A stretch of 64,000 nt of DNA from Kocuria massiliensis (lineage in GTDB: Bacteria > Actinomycetota > Actinomycetes > Actinomycetales > Micrococcaceae): assembly GCF_900169715.1 (NCBI RefSeq), contig NZ_LT835161.1, forward strand, positions 248,001-312,000, in the 5' to 3' direction. Each line of letters starts with the position of its first letter. Position 1 is the stretch's first letter. The translations under genes were made by a program, and so were the position numbers. Shown piece after piece: positions 17,343 through 25,449 of the stretch. Below the pieces are notes generated by a model. That model did no database searches. It saw only the letters and a list, made by a program, of their open reading frames with translations, and was not told the origin of the DNA.

Positions 17343-17378
17343 ATAGGTTAGTCTTGATTATAAGGAAGGGTAACCTTA
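17343..17378. promoter_or_regulatory. Two adjoining DtxR/IdeR-like iron boxes
   Basis: Against the DtxR consensus TTAGGTTAGsCTAACCTAA (s = C/G), the reverse strand of 17360-17378 matches 13 of 19 positions and the forward strand of 17343-17361 matches 12 of 19. They sit between the haem oxygenase and HtaA genes, as expected for iron-repressed haem uptake. Confidence 0.65.
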
Positions 17379-17464
17379 ACTTGTTAGATGTGGAGACTGG
17401 GTAGACAACATGGCGACCCTAAGTAATCCACGCATCTATCACTTCGCACGAGAGTAGAGAAAAC

Positions 17465-20050
17465 ATGAGCAGTCCATCCACGTCGCGTCGATCGCAAGCT
17501 GTTTTGGCGGCCGCCGTCATTGGCTTCTCGGGTGTGGCAAACCTGCCAGTCGCCCATGCCCTCGAAGGGGCTCCAGCGGATCGTCTCGTTACGGCCGGGT
17601 CTGGAAGCGATGCTGCGACGTCCTCGAGGCAGGACATTCGAGATGTCGTGATGACTTGGGGCGTCAAGGCTTCCTTGGTGAGGTACGTAGGAGGCCCGGA
17701 GAAAGTTAAAACTAAGGTGGTCCAGCGTCAAGGGCAGACCTTCACCTGGACCAAGGGCTCTGGATGGTACGAGAACGGGCGCGGGGAGATCTCTCTCAAA
17801 GGGTCCATGCAGTTCTATGCATTCGGCGGCATGTTCAATGTGAAGATCATCGATCCGAAGGTCACCTTTGATGGTGATACCGGCGAACTTACGGCGAAGA
17901 TCTACGTGCCGCACGAGGACACGGGGAAGTTGACGAGTCAGGGGCGAGTGAAGCTCTTTGACGTGAGTCAGTTGCAGGTGAGCGCTGATAACGGCGAGCT
18001 GCGTCTGACTCAAGGGACGACGAAGCTCACCACCAAGGGTGCTGAACTCTTGGCGTACTACACGGCCGGGCAGGAATTCGACCCGATTAACCTCAGCGCC
18101 ACATTGGTGAGTGCCCCGAAGTCGGAGGTCGCGAAGCCTGAAGCTGCGAAGCCGGAGACGAAGGAAACCGTCGCCCCGAAGAGCGACGAATCCTCGACGT
18201 CGACCTCCGAGTCGGAGGCATCGCAGAAGAAGCCCGTGGAGTCGGAACAGCCTCAGGCCAAGGCCGAGGAGTCCGCAGAGACCTCGAAGTCCACCGCGGA
18301 AAAGGTCGAAAACACCGATCTGGTCTCGGCCCCCGATGCTCAGCAGCCGTCCGCGACGACCACGGAACAGGCGGAGTCCACACTGCGCAATGTCGTGTCC
18401 AGCAAGCTGTCGTGGGGCGTCAAGGAATCGTTCCGCAAGTACCTCAAGAGCCCGTTGGCCGGAGGTGCATGGACACTCACCGATGTTGAAGAGAACGGTG
18501 GAAACTTCACCTGGGGCAAGTCTTCGGGTCAGTACGACTCTGCCACTCAGTCGGGTGAGGTGAAGTACTCCGGTCAACTGCACTTCACGGGTCACCATGG
18601 AACTCTGGACCTCAAGATCAGCAATCTGACTCTTCAGATTGCCGGTGGCCAAGGAACCCTGAAGGCTGACGTCGTCTCCAAAGACACCTCCGGGAAGGTT
18701 CACGATACCCCTGGGATTGCACTGGCTTCGGTGGATCTGGCCGGATTGACCGTGACCGGAAACGAATTGGCCGTGACCGATGCTCCCGCGACGTTGACGG
18801 CGGAGGGTGCCTCGGCGTTCGGTGGATTCTACAAAGCGGGAGCCCAGCTTGATCCCCTGAACTTCCAGGCCCAGCTGGGTGAAGCCACCACGCCGCCTAC
18901 AACGGATACGCCGGCGGATTCCGCATCTTCTGATGCCCCAGCAGAAACTCATTCCGATACTCATGCCCATACCCATGCCGAGGCAGAATCTGATGCTCAG
19001 GTTGATGCCCGCATGGAGAATCCATCCCAGGCTCAGGTCGATGCACCAGCGGATAACACCGTCGACGCCAAGACCGATCAAGAGGTCCAGCAGGCCGAGA
19101 GCTCCTCCGAGACGAATGAGCCCGCTCAGACGGACCAAGCCTCGGCTGAAGCACCGGCACCTCACCACGAGGTTGTTCCATCTCAGAACGCGTCCACCGA
19201 TCCCGGACACGCGAACCTTCAGTGCCTCCCGGTGAGCGTTCCCCAGCCGGCCAAGTCTTCAGCGCCCGTCGTTGCGGATGGCCAGGCTGTTACACCTTCC
19301 GCTCAGGGAACGGTTTCTGCGGCGAGCCTTAACTGGGGCGTCAAGTCGTCGTACCGCAATTACATTTCGGGTGGCATCGCTCAAGGGAAGTGGGATCTTA
19401 CCGATACCCAGTACTCCAATGGAGCGTTCACTTGGAGCAACGGCTCCGGATCTTATGAGAACGGCTCGGGCAGTGTGAGCTTCCCCGGATCGGTTCACTT
19501 CACGGGTCATCACGGACTTCTCGATCAGATGATCTCCAACGTGAAGCTCGAATTCGCCCAAGGGGAAGGCCGGATCATTGCCCAGGTGTCGTACAAGGAC
19601 ATGCAGGGCAAGCAGCACAACGACCTTCAGATCGCCTTGGCTCGTGTCGACCTCTCCAGCCTGAAAGTTGATGGAGGCAAGATCTCGCTCCACGCCGCAA
19701 AGACCTCGCTCACCAAGGAAGGCGCCGATTTCTTCGGCGGATTCTACTCCGAGGGTCAGGAACTCGATCCGTTGACCTTCACGGGTGAGTTTGCCGGCGA
19801 CCAGGGTGGGGCGCCGAAGGCCGGTGAGCAAGCCGCCGCTCCCGCTGAGGCGGTGGCAACCCAGGCGGCCGCCCCCGTCCAGACCGCTGCTCACTCCGAC
19901 TCCGGATGTGACGACTCCCAGCAGCAGGCTCAGGGACATCTCGCTGAGACGGGTGCCACTTCGCCGTTGGCCTTTGCCGGCCTCGGAATGGCGATTCTCG
20001 CTCTGGGCTCCGGCGCAGTGCTGTTCGCCCGGCGTCGTGTGAATTCCTAA
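17465..20050 (+). CDS. htaA: Wall-anchored haem-binding protein with three HtaA domains
   Basis: An 861-residue secreted protein. A signal peptide ends near VAHA (residue 32). Three HtaA domains follow at about 61-215, 309-475 and 618-780, each with the pattern LxWGVKxSxRxYxxG and a later F-W-xGSG-Y stretch. They are separated by long Glu/Ser/Ala/Pro-rich linkers. The second linker has a His-rich patch (HSDTHAHTHAE, about 496-506). The C-terminus has LAETG (826-830), a hydrophobic segment and RRR, a class-E-type sortase signal. HtaA domains bind haem and haemoglobin at the surface and pass it to HmuT. No sortase gene is in the window. Confidence 0.93.
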   Translation: MSSPSTSRRSQAVLAAAVIGFSGVANLPVAHALEGAPADRLVTAGSGSDAATSSRQDIRDVVMTWGVKASLVRYVGGPEKVKTKVVQRQGQTFTWTKGSGWYENGRGEISLKGSMQFYAFGGMFNVKIIDPKVTFDGDTGELTAKIYVPHEDTGKLTSQGRVKLFDVSQLQVSADNGELRLTQGTTKLTTKGAELLAYYTAGQEFDPINLSATLVSAPKSEVAKPEAAKPETKETVAPKSDESSTSTSESEASQKKPVESEQPQAKAEESAETSKSTAEKVENTDLVSAPDAQQPSATTTEQAESTLRNVVSSKLSWGVKESFRKYLKSPLAGGAWTLTDVEENGGNFTWGKSSGQYDSATQSGEVKYSGQLHFTGHHGTLDLKISNLTLQIAGGQGTLKADVVSKDTSGKVHDTPGIALASVDLAGLTVTGNELAVTDAPATLTAEGASAFGGFYKAGAQLDPLNFQAQLGEATTPPTTDTPADSASSDAPAETHSDTHAHTHAEAESDAQVDARMENPSQAQVDAPADNTVDAKTDQEVQQAESSSETNEPAQTDQASAEAPAPHHEVVPSQNASTDPGHANLQCLPVSVPQPAKSSAPVVADGQAVTPSAQGTVSAASLNWGVKSSYRNYISGGIAQGKWDLTDTQYSNGAFTWSNGSGSYENGSGSVSFPGSVHFTGHHGLLDQMISNVKLEFAQGEGRIIAQVSYKDMQGKQHNDLQIALARVDLSSLKVDGGKISLHAAKTSLTKEGADFFGGFYSEGQELDPLTFTGEFAGDQGGAPKAGEQAAAPAEAVATQAAAPVQTAAHSDSGCDDSQQQAQGHLAETGATSPLAFAGLGMAILALGSGAVLFARRRVNS

Positions 20051-20057
20051 CCCCGTT

Positions 20058-20097
20058 CGTTGCCCGGACCTGCGGTTTTGCGTCGGTCCGGGCAACG
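20058..20097 (+). terminator. Terminator after the HtaA gene
   Basis: Perfect 13-bp arms CGTTGCCCGGACC (20058-20070) and its complement (20085-20097). It separates htaA from hmuT, so hmuTUV may have its own promoter or depend on read-through. Confidence 0.8.
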
Positions 20098-20110
20098 GCA
20101 TTCTTCCCAC

Positions 20111-20132
20111 GAGGCACAGATCCGGGTGCCTC
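20111..20132 (+). promoter_or_regulatory. Small hairpin in the hmuT leader
   Basis: GAGGCAC (20111-20117) and GTGCCTC (20126-20132) form a 7-bp perfect stem with an 8-nt loop, 30 bp before the hmuT ATG, which lacks a good ribosome-binding site. The role is unknown. Confidence 0.35.
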
Positions 20133-20162
20133 ACCGTAGCCCTTCACCCCGTAAAGAACCCC

Positions 20163-21386
20163 ATGAAACGACTTTCCCCACATGTGCGACATCACCCTCA
20201 TCGCTTCGCTCGTCTGACGGGGCGGTCCACGTTGTCGCACACCAGACGCCGTGGTGCTTTCGCGAGCCTGACGGCCGCCGTCCTGACCGCGACGATGATG
20301 CTGACCGCTTGCGGGCAGGGCAACGGAGCCCCCTCACAGGCCCAGCCCTCCGCTCAGGCCTCCGTGACAACCACCCCACTGACGAAGCTCGAGAAAGAGC
20401 TCACCGACCATGCTGTGTCGGACCCTCACACCGTCAAAGGTCCGACGACGGCGGCGAGCGTCCCAGAAGTGCAACCCCTTGAGGACCCTCAAAAACCGCA
20501 GCTACCGGTGACCGTCACGGATGAGCAGGGAACTCAGGTTAAAGTTGCCGACGCTTCACGCATACTGGCCCTCGACATCTACGGGACCTTGGCCGATACC
20601 GTGATAGGGCTCGGCCTGGGAGATCGCTTGGTGGGCCGGGTGACCTCATCGACCGCGAGTTCTCTGTCGTCCCTTCCCGTGGTCACCGAGGGCGGGCACG
20701 ACCTCAACGTCGAAAAGATTCTGTCCCTGCGTCCGACGTTGGTGCTCATGGACACCACCAACGGACCGCGGGAAGTCACCGAGCAACTGCGTTCGGCCGG
20801 AGTGACCGTGGTTCACTTCAGCCCGGATCGCTCCATCGATACTGTGGTTCCACAGATACAGCAGGTTGCCCAGGCCCTCGGCGTTCCCGAATCCGGTAAG
20901 CGTCTGGGAGAGCGCGTTCAGAAGGAACTCGATTCGGTTCAGCGGGCCATTGCCTCGGTCGCGCCTCAGGAGGCCGACCGACGGCTCTCGATCGCGTTCC
21001 TGTATGTCCGCGGTACTGCGGGAGTGTTCTTTATTCTGGGCCAAGGATCCGGAGCCGACGGCCTGATTAAGGCCCTGTCAGGCGTCGATGCCGCAGGTGA
21101 GGCCGGCGTGAAAGACATCAAACCTGCGACGAGCGAGGCTCTGGCGACACTCAACCCCGACCTTATTCTGGCCATGAGTAAGGGTGTCGAATCAGCCGGT
21201 GGCGTTGACGGGCTGGCGTCACGTCCCGGGATGGGTGAGACGACGGCCGGAAAGAATCGGCGCATCGTGGACATGGCCGACGGTCAGATCCTTTCCTTTG
21301 GGCCGAATGCGCCGGCGGTACTGCTCTCACTGGCCCGGGCCATCTACGCTCCCGATACGACCACGTCAGCTCGGCCGAACCCGTGA
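20163..21386 (+). CDS. hmuT: Haem-binding lipoprotein of the HmuTUV importer
   Basis: A 407-residue periplasmic-binding-type lipoprotein. An Arg/His-rich start is followed by a hydrophobic segment and the lipobox MLTAC with Cys50. After a linker, the Fe/B12/haem-binding fold begins near residue 120 (VTVTDEQGTQVKVADASRILALD). Corynebacterial HmuT binds haem through a His and a Tyr; candidates here are the His in VTVVHFSPDRS and the Tyr in AFLYVRGTAG. It receives haem from HtaA outside the membrane. The stop overlaps the hmuU start (GTGA). The ATG at 20163 has only a weak ribosome-binding site. Confidence 0.9.
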   Translation: MKRLSPHVRHHPHRFARLTGRSTLSHTRRRGAFASLTAAVLTATMMLTACGQGNGAPSQAQPSAQASVTTTPLTKLEKELTDHAVSDPHTVKGPTTAASVPEVQPLEDPQKPQLPVTVTDEQGTQVKVADASRILALDIYGTLADTVIGLGLGDRLVGRVTSSTASSLSSLPVVTEGGHDLNVEKILSLRPTLVLMDTTNGPREVTEQLRSAGVTVVHFSPDRSIDTVVPQIQQVAQALGVPESGKRLGERVQKELDSVQRAIASVAPQEADRRLSIAFLYVRGTAGVFFILGQGSGADGLIKALSGVDAAGEAGVKDIKPATSEALATLNPDLILAMSKGVESAGGVDGLASRPGMGETTAGKNRRIVDMADGQILSFGPNAPAVLLSLARAIYAPDTTTSARPNP

Positions 21387-22471
21387 TTCGTGGACGACAA
21401 TCCCCCGGGTCTCGGGGGACAGGGAGTGGGCCTTCTCGGCGAGTACGAGTGGCCGCGGTGGTCTGTCTCATGATGTTCGGCGTCCTCGGTGTCTCTGTCT
21501 TTTCATCGATGGTTGGGCAGTTCGAGATTCCGGCTTCGGACGTCATTCGAGCCGTCGCCAGGAAATTCAGTGGGGGAGCTCCTGAGGGCGGCGATCTCTT
21601 GAGCGATTCCGTCCTGTGGAACGTCCGCTTTCCGCGGATCGTATTGGGCCTCGTCGTCGGGATGGCTCTGGGTGCCTCAGGCGCGATGATGCAAGCCGTC
21701 TTCGGTAACCCATTGGCGGAGCCGGGAGTGGTCGGCATCTCGGCGGGTGCGGCTGTCGGGGCCTGTGTTGCCATCGTTCTCGGTACGACCATCGCGGGAA
21801 TCTTCACGGTTCCCCTCTTCGCTTTCGTTGCGGCATTGGGGGTCACCGCGGTGGTGTATTGGTTGTCTCGAACCGATGGCCGGGCCGGGGTCATCGCCAT
21901 GATTCTCACGGGGATCGCCGTCACCGCGGTCGCCAATGCCGTGATCGCGATGCTCGTGTTCATGGCCGATAGCTCAGGGCGAGACCAGATCGTCTTCTGG
22001 CAAATGGGTTCCTTGAACGGTGCTACCTGGACCGCCGTCGCCTCATCGCTTCCAGCGGTGGCCATCGGCTTGGTCGGAGCCCTCAGCATCGCCGGTTCGC
22101 TGGACCTCCTCGCTTTGGGGGAGAGGGCTGCTCAGCACTCAGGTATTCATGTAGAGCGCCTCCGCGGGATCGCCATCGCGTGCACGGCAATCCTCACCGG
22201 AACCGCGGTCGCTCATTCGGGGATCATCGCATTCGTTGGACTGATCGTCCCCCACGTGTTGAGACTTGCCCTGGGGCCATCGAATCGGATTCTGATCCCG
22301 GCATCGGCGGTGGGTGGGGCCTTGTTGATTGCGGCATCTGATGTGGCTGCCAGAACAGTGGTGCCCTTCGCCGATCTACCGATCGGCATCTTTACGGCAC
22401 TCGTCGGCGGCCCCACTTTCTTCGTGCTGCTACGACGTTCCCTGCGACAGGGGGAAGCCGCATGGAGCTAG
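21383..22471 (+). CDS. hmuU: Haem ABC transporter permease HmuU (FecCD family)
   Basis: A 362-residue FecCD-type permease with about ten hydrophobic segments. Diagnostic stretches are RFPRIVLGLVVGMALGASGAMMQAVFGNPLAEPGVVGISAGAAVGA and FVGLIVPHVLRLALG. Two subunits form the membrane channel for haem driven by HmuV. The GTG at 21383 overlaps the hmuT stop by 4 bp, and the 3' end overlaps hmuV by 10 bp, so the three are translationally coupled. About 20 Arg/Ser/Gly-rich residues precede the first membrane helix. Confidence 0.93.
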   Translation: MIRGRQSPGSRGTGSGPSRRVRVAAVVCLMMFGVLGVSVFSSMVGQFEIPASDVIRAVARKFSGGAPEGGDLLSDSVLWNVRFPRIVLGLVVGMALGASGAMMQAVFGNPLAEPGVVGISAGAAVGACVAIVLGTTIAGIFTVPLFAFVAALGVTAVVYWLSRTDGRAGVIAMILTGIAVTAVANAVIAMLVFMADSSGRDQIVFWQMGSLNGATWTAVASSLPAVAIGLVGALSIAGSLDLLALGERAAQHSGIHVERLRGIAIACTAILTGTAVAHSGIIAFVGLIVPHVLRLALGPSNRILIPASAVGGALLIAASDVAARTVVPFADLPIGIFTALVGGPTFFVLLRRSLRQGEAAWS

Positions 22472-23253
22472 TGGAGATTGACGGGGTTGGTCTCACCGTG
22501 GGAGGCCGTGCCATCCTGCGCGATGTCTCCTTTGAGGTCCGGTCTGGAGAGGTGATGGCCCTCATTGGACCCAACGGTGCCGGAAAATCCACGATCCTCT
22601 CCGTGATCGCTGGGGATCTGCGCCCGGACTCAGGCTCGGTCCGGCTCGAGGGGCGAGAGGTTCATGGTGGATCACCGCGCGAACTCGCGAGGCGCCGAAG
22701 CGTTTTGCCGCAGACCACGTACGTCAGTTTTGGGTATCGCGTGCGTGAGGTGGTGGCCATGGGACGTACCCCGTGGAAAAACACCACACATCAGGGTGAC
22801 GACGACGTCGTGATTCATGAGTCTCTTCAAGAGACGGAGACGATCTCGTTGGCGGACCGCGACATCACCACCCTCTCGGGAGGTGAGACCGGTCGGGCAC
22901 AGTTCGCGCGGGTCCTCGCTCAAAGGACGCCTCTCGTGCTCCTCGATGAACCGACCGCGGCTCTAGATATCAGGCATCAGGAACGTACGTTGCGCACCTG
23001 CCGGAAGTTGGCGGATGCCGGTTCAGGCGTCGTGGCCGTCGTGCACGATCTCGACCTCGCCGCAGCCTATGCCGACCGAGTGGTGCTCTTTTCCCAAGGG
23101 CGATTGGTGGCTTCAGGGTCTCCCGCCGAGGTCATGACCTCGGAGCGGCTGAGCCGTGTTTATGGCTGGCCGATCGACGTGATGCACCACCCCGTGAGTG
23201 GGAGGCTTATGGTCCTGCCCGTCCGCGAATCGGGGGATGACCTGCGCGAATGA
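22462..23253 (+). CDS. hmuV: Haem ABC transporter ATPase HmuV
   Basis: A 263-residue ABC ATPase. The Walker A motif is GPNGAGKS (about 36-43), the Q-loop region is RSVLPQTTYVSFGYRVREVV, the signature is LSGGE and Walker B is PLVLLDEPTAALD, followed by the switch His in VVAVVHDLDLAA. HmuV-type ATPases carry this particular LPQ and RVREVV context. It powers haem import through HmuU. The ATG at 22462 has GGGGGAAG upstream, within the hmuU 3' end. A weak promoter-like sequence follows before the next gene. Confidence 0.93.
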   Translation: MELVEIDGVGLTVGGRAILRDVSFEVRSGEVMALIGPNGAGKSTILSVIAGDLRPDSGSVRLEGREVHGGSPRELARRRSVLPQTTYVSFGYRVREVVAMGRTPWKNTTHQGDDDVVIHESLQETETISLADRDITTLSGGETGRAQFARVLAQRTPLVLLDEPTAALDIRHQERTLRTCRKLADAGSGVVAVVHDLDLAAAYADRVVLFSQGRLVASGSPAEVMTSERLSRVYGWPIDVMHHPVSGRLMVLPVRESGDDLRE

Positions 23254-23301
23254 TGTGATGCATCGCTCGTTTCGGGCGGGTGGGGGTTTAGGATTGACGA
23301 C

Positions 23302-23658
23302 ATGATCTTTAAGGCGGTTGGTGAGTCTCGGCCATATCCCGATCATTCGTTCACGAGCCAGCGCGAATGGGGAACTATTGCGCCGACCCAGGTGCGTCTC
23401 GACCGCCTCATCACGACTCAGCGCATGCTCGACCTCTCCACCCTCTTCGGGGAGGACAGCACCTTTTACGGCGACTTATTTCCCCACGTTGTTCAGTGGA
23501 ATGGGCAACTGTATCTGGAGGAGGGGGTCCACCGAGCGCTGAGAACAGCATTGCAACACAGGCCCATCATGTACGCGCGGATTCTGGACTTGGATGCGCG
23601 CCTGAGGTGTGCTGAAAATGAGACTGATGGGGATCAAAGCCCTGGTCAGGAGAGCTGA
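23302..23658 (+). CDS. Conserved small protein, VapB-antitoxin-like by family naming
   Basis: A 118-residue soluble protein beginning MIFKAVGESRPYPDHSF, with LDRLITTQRMLDLSTLFGEDSTFYGDLFPHVVQW and LYLEEGVHRALRTAL. I recall close homologues across Micrococcales, usually labelled VapB-family antitoxin; the EGVHRALRTAL end also recalls ParB-like folds. No PIN-domain toxin lies next to it, so a toxin-antitoxin function is doubtful. A TAGGAT -10 hexamer (23289-23294) is 7 bp from the ATG, indicating a leaderless transcript independent of hmuTUV. The last 25 residues are hydrophilic and probably unstructured. Confidence 0.75.
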   Translation: MIFKAVGESRPYPDHSFTSQREWGTIAPTQVRLDRLITTQRMLDLSTLFGEDSTFYGDLFPHVVQWNGQLYLEEGVHRALRTALQHRPIMYARILDLDARLRCAENETDGDQSPGQES

Positions 23659-23703
23659 GCGTCCCCTGGCAGATGCCTGAGATCTTGCAGGTGAGCACCG
23701 TAT

Positions 23704-23732
23704 TTGGTGACACCCGTGCGTATACTGTCAGC
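23704..23732 (+). promoter_or_regulatory. Promoter of the TetR gene, leaderless, with operator half-site
   Basis: A TATACT -10 hexamer (23721-23726) lies 6 bp before the ATG at 23733. The half-site TTGGTGACA (23704-23712) equals the arm of the palindrome at 17307-17327, and TGTCA follows at 23726-23730. Confidence 0.5.
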
Positions 23733-24407
23733 ATGCCTCGTATTTCCGCCGCCTCTAACGCCGCTCAGCGGGAGAACACTCAAAACGCGATTCTGAAATC
23801 CTTTGGGGAACTCCTCTACACCCGCGGCCTCACCGGTCTGACCATGACCCACGTTGCTAAGAACGCGGGAATCGGCCGGACCGCCGTGTACAACTATTTT
23901 GCCGACATGGGCGAACTCCTGGTTGCTTATGCCCTCGATGAGACCGAGCGGTTCATCAACGATCTACGTCACGAGCTGACGAGCGTCATCAACCCCATCG
24001 ACCAACTGGCGGTCTACGTGCGCATGCAGATCGAAGACATGTCCCGCCGGCATCTTCCTCCCGGACCTGCCATGAGGTCGGTGCTCTCACCGGAGTCTTT
24101 CGAAAAGTTGGGCCACCACGTCGGTGAGCTCCAGGCGGTTTTGGCGCGCATTCTCAGGGCATGTATCGACCAGGGCTACCTCGCCCCATCGGACATCACC
24201 GAGCTGGCACAATTAGTGCACGGCTCGTTGAGCTCGGCCGCAGACCGCGGTAAGAACGAGGATGAAGCCGAGCGCGATCAGCGGATTCGTCAGACCACGA
24301 AATTCATTCAATTGGGCCTCGGAGCCCAATTCGACGCCGAGGGCCGACCCGTGGCCGCATACCGGGACGAGCTGAAGGAGCCGGTGCTTCGACCGGTGGC
24401 CTCCTAG
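23733..24407 (+). CDS. TetR-family regulator at the end of the haem locus
   Basis: A 224-residue TetR protein. The DNA-binding domain (about 12-60) reads NTQNAILKSFGELLYTRG, TMTHVAKNAGIGRTAVYNYF, ADMGELL. The C-terminal domain is helical with MQIEDMSRRHLPPGPAMRSVLSP. The ATG at 23733 is chosen because a -10 element precedes it at leaderless distance. Its position and the shared TTGGTGACA sequence suggest, but do not prove, that it controls haem oxygenase and itself. The ligand is unknown. It converges on the kinase gene with a shared terminator. Confidence 0.85.
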   Translation: MPRISAASNAAQRENTQNAILKSFGELLYTRGLTGLTMTHVAKNAGIGRTAVYNYFADMGELLVAYALDETERFINDLRHELTSVINPIDQLAVYVRMQIEDMSRRHLPPGPAMRSVLSPESFEKLGHHVGELQAVLARILRACIDQGYLAPSDITELAQLVHGSLSSAADRGKNEDEAERDQRIRQTTKFIQLGLGAQFDAEGRPVAAYRDELKEPVLRPVAS

Positions 24408-24414
24408 GCTGAAA

Positions 24415-24461
24415 TTAACGACGTCGCCCCACCACGGCGTGTGGTGGGGCGACGTCGTTAA
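24415..24461. terminator. Bidirectional terminator with 21-bp perfect arms
   Basis: Arms 24415-24435 and 24441-24461 (TTAACGACGTCGCC... / ...GGCGACGTCGTTAA) are perfectly complementary around a 5-nt loop, between convergent genes. A/T-rich ends on both sides suit termination in both directions. Confidence 0.9.
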
Positions 24462-24498
24462 TCCGGGCGTCAGAGGAGGCAGCCGAAGGCTGGGAGCC

Positions 24499-25314
24499 CT
24501 AGGAGGCCTGGTTGATCTGCCGCAGGGAATCGAACGGAGCGTGAGAGGTGATCCGTTCCTCGATACCTTGGCTCACAAACTGCTTGGCCTGGCGCGCCGC
24601 ATCGAGGGGCGTGCGGCCCTTTGCGAGTTCCGCGGTGACGGCGGCGGCCAGAGAGCAACCGGCGCCCGCGACGGCAACATCCCCAATTTTGGGTGCCGAG
24701 AGAACCTCGAGGGTCGTGCCATCGTAAAAGACGTCGATCGCGTCAGCGCCGTCCAGCCGAACGCCGCCCTTGGCGAGAACGACCGCCCCGGATGCATCGT
24801 GAATGCGGCGGGCCGCCTCTTTGAGGTCCTCGACCGTCGAGATGTCATCCATCCCGGAGAGTGACAGGGATTCGAAGTGGTTCGGGGTCACGAAGTCCGC
24901 CAACGGGAGGATTTCGGACTTGAGTGCGCGGTCGGTGTCCAGGGCGGCTCCCGGTTCCTGGCCTTTGCAGATCAACACCGGATCCAGCACGATGTTCTTC
25001 GGTCGAGCCGTGCGGAGAGTTTCCGCGACGGTACGAATGGTCTCGGGGGAGCCGAGCATGCCGATCTTCACGGCATCCAGCTCGTAGACGGTGGTGTTAA
25101 CTTCGAGCTGATTCTGAAGAGTCTGCTGATCGATCGGCGTGACGCGGTGGCCCCAATCGTTCTGCGGATCGAACGCGACGATGCACGTGAGCGAGAGGCA
25201 ACCCGAGACGCCGAGCGCCTGGAAGGTCTTGATGTCCGCGAGGGCTCCGGCGCCGCCGGTGGCCTCCGAACCTGCGATAGTCATCGCGACGGGATGTTCA
25301 TTGGTCGTAGTCAT
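24499..25314 (-). CDS. ThiD/PdxK-type kinase (hydroxymethylpyrimidine or pyridoxal kinase)
   Basis: A 271-residue ribokinase-family enzyme. Near the start is MTIAGSEATGGAGALADIKTFQALG, later KIGMLGSPETI, DPVLICKG and the ATP/anion-hole GDVAVAGAGCSLAAA, where a G-x-G-D-x-F type sequence is altered to AGAGC. The WGHRVTPID segment resembles the Gram-positive PdxK/ThiD branch, so the substrate could be HMP-phosphate or pyridoxal; no thi or pdx neighbour decides it. The ATG at 25314 directly follows GGGGG and a TAATAG -10-like hexamer, so it may be leaderless. The Cys in AGAGCSLAAA suggests the CC-type PdxK active site. Confidence 0.8.
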   Translation of the reverse strand: MTTTNEHPVAMTIAGSEATGGAGALADIKTFQALGVSGCLSLTCIVAFDPQNDWGHRVTPIDQQTLQNQLEVNTTVYELDAVKIGMLGSPETIRTVAETLRTARPKNIVLDPVLICKGQEPGAALDTDRALKSEILPLADFVTPNHFESLSLSGMDDISTVEDLKEAARRIHDASGAVVLAKGGVRLDGADAIDVFYDGTTLEVLSAPKIGDVAVAGAGCSLAAAVTAELAKGRTPLDAARQAKQFVSQGIEERITSHAPFDSLRQINQAS

Positions 25315-25449
25315 CCCCCTATTATTCAACCGCCAGGTAAGATTTTCACGGCTCGGGTGGCAGACGGGCCCGGCGAGTCGATCTCGCCCTTCAAACAGTC
25401 GAACCACGGCCCCTCGCAAAGGCCGCGTTAATACAGATTGGTGACCTTC

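Noticed and set aside
17384-19210. 608-codon open frame on the reverse strand opposite the HtaA gene
   Set aside because: It mirrors the repetitive, GC-rich htaA codons, has Leu/Arg/Gly-rich low-complexity sequence and no ribosome-binding site; the forward protein has clear HtaA domains.
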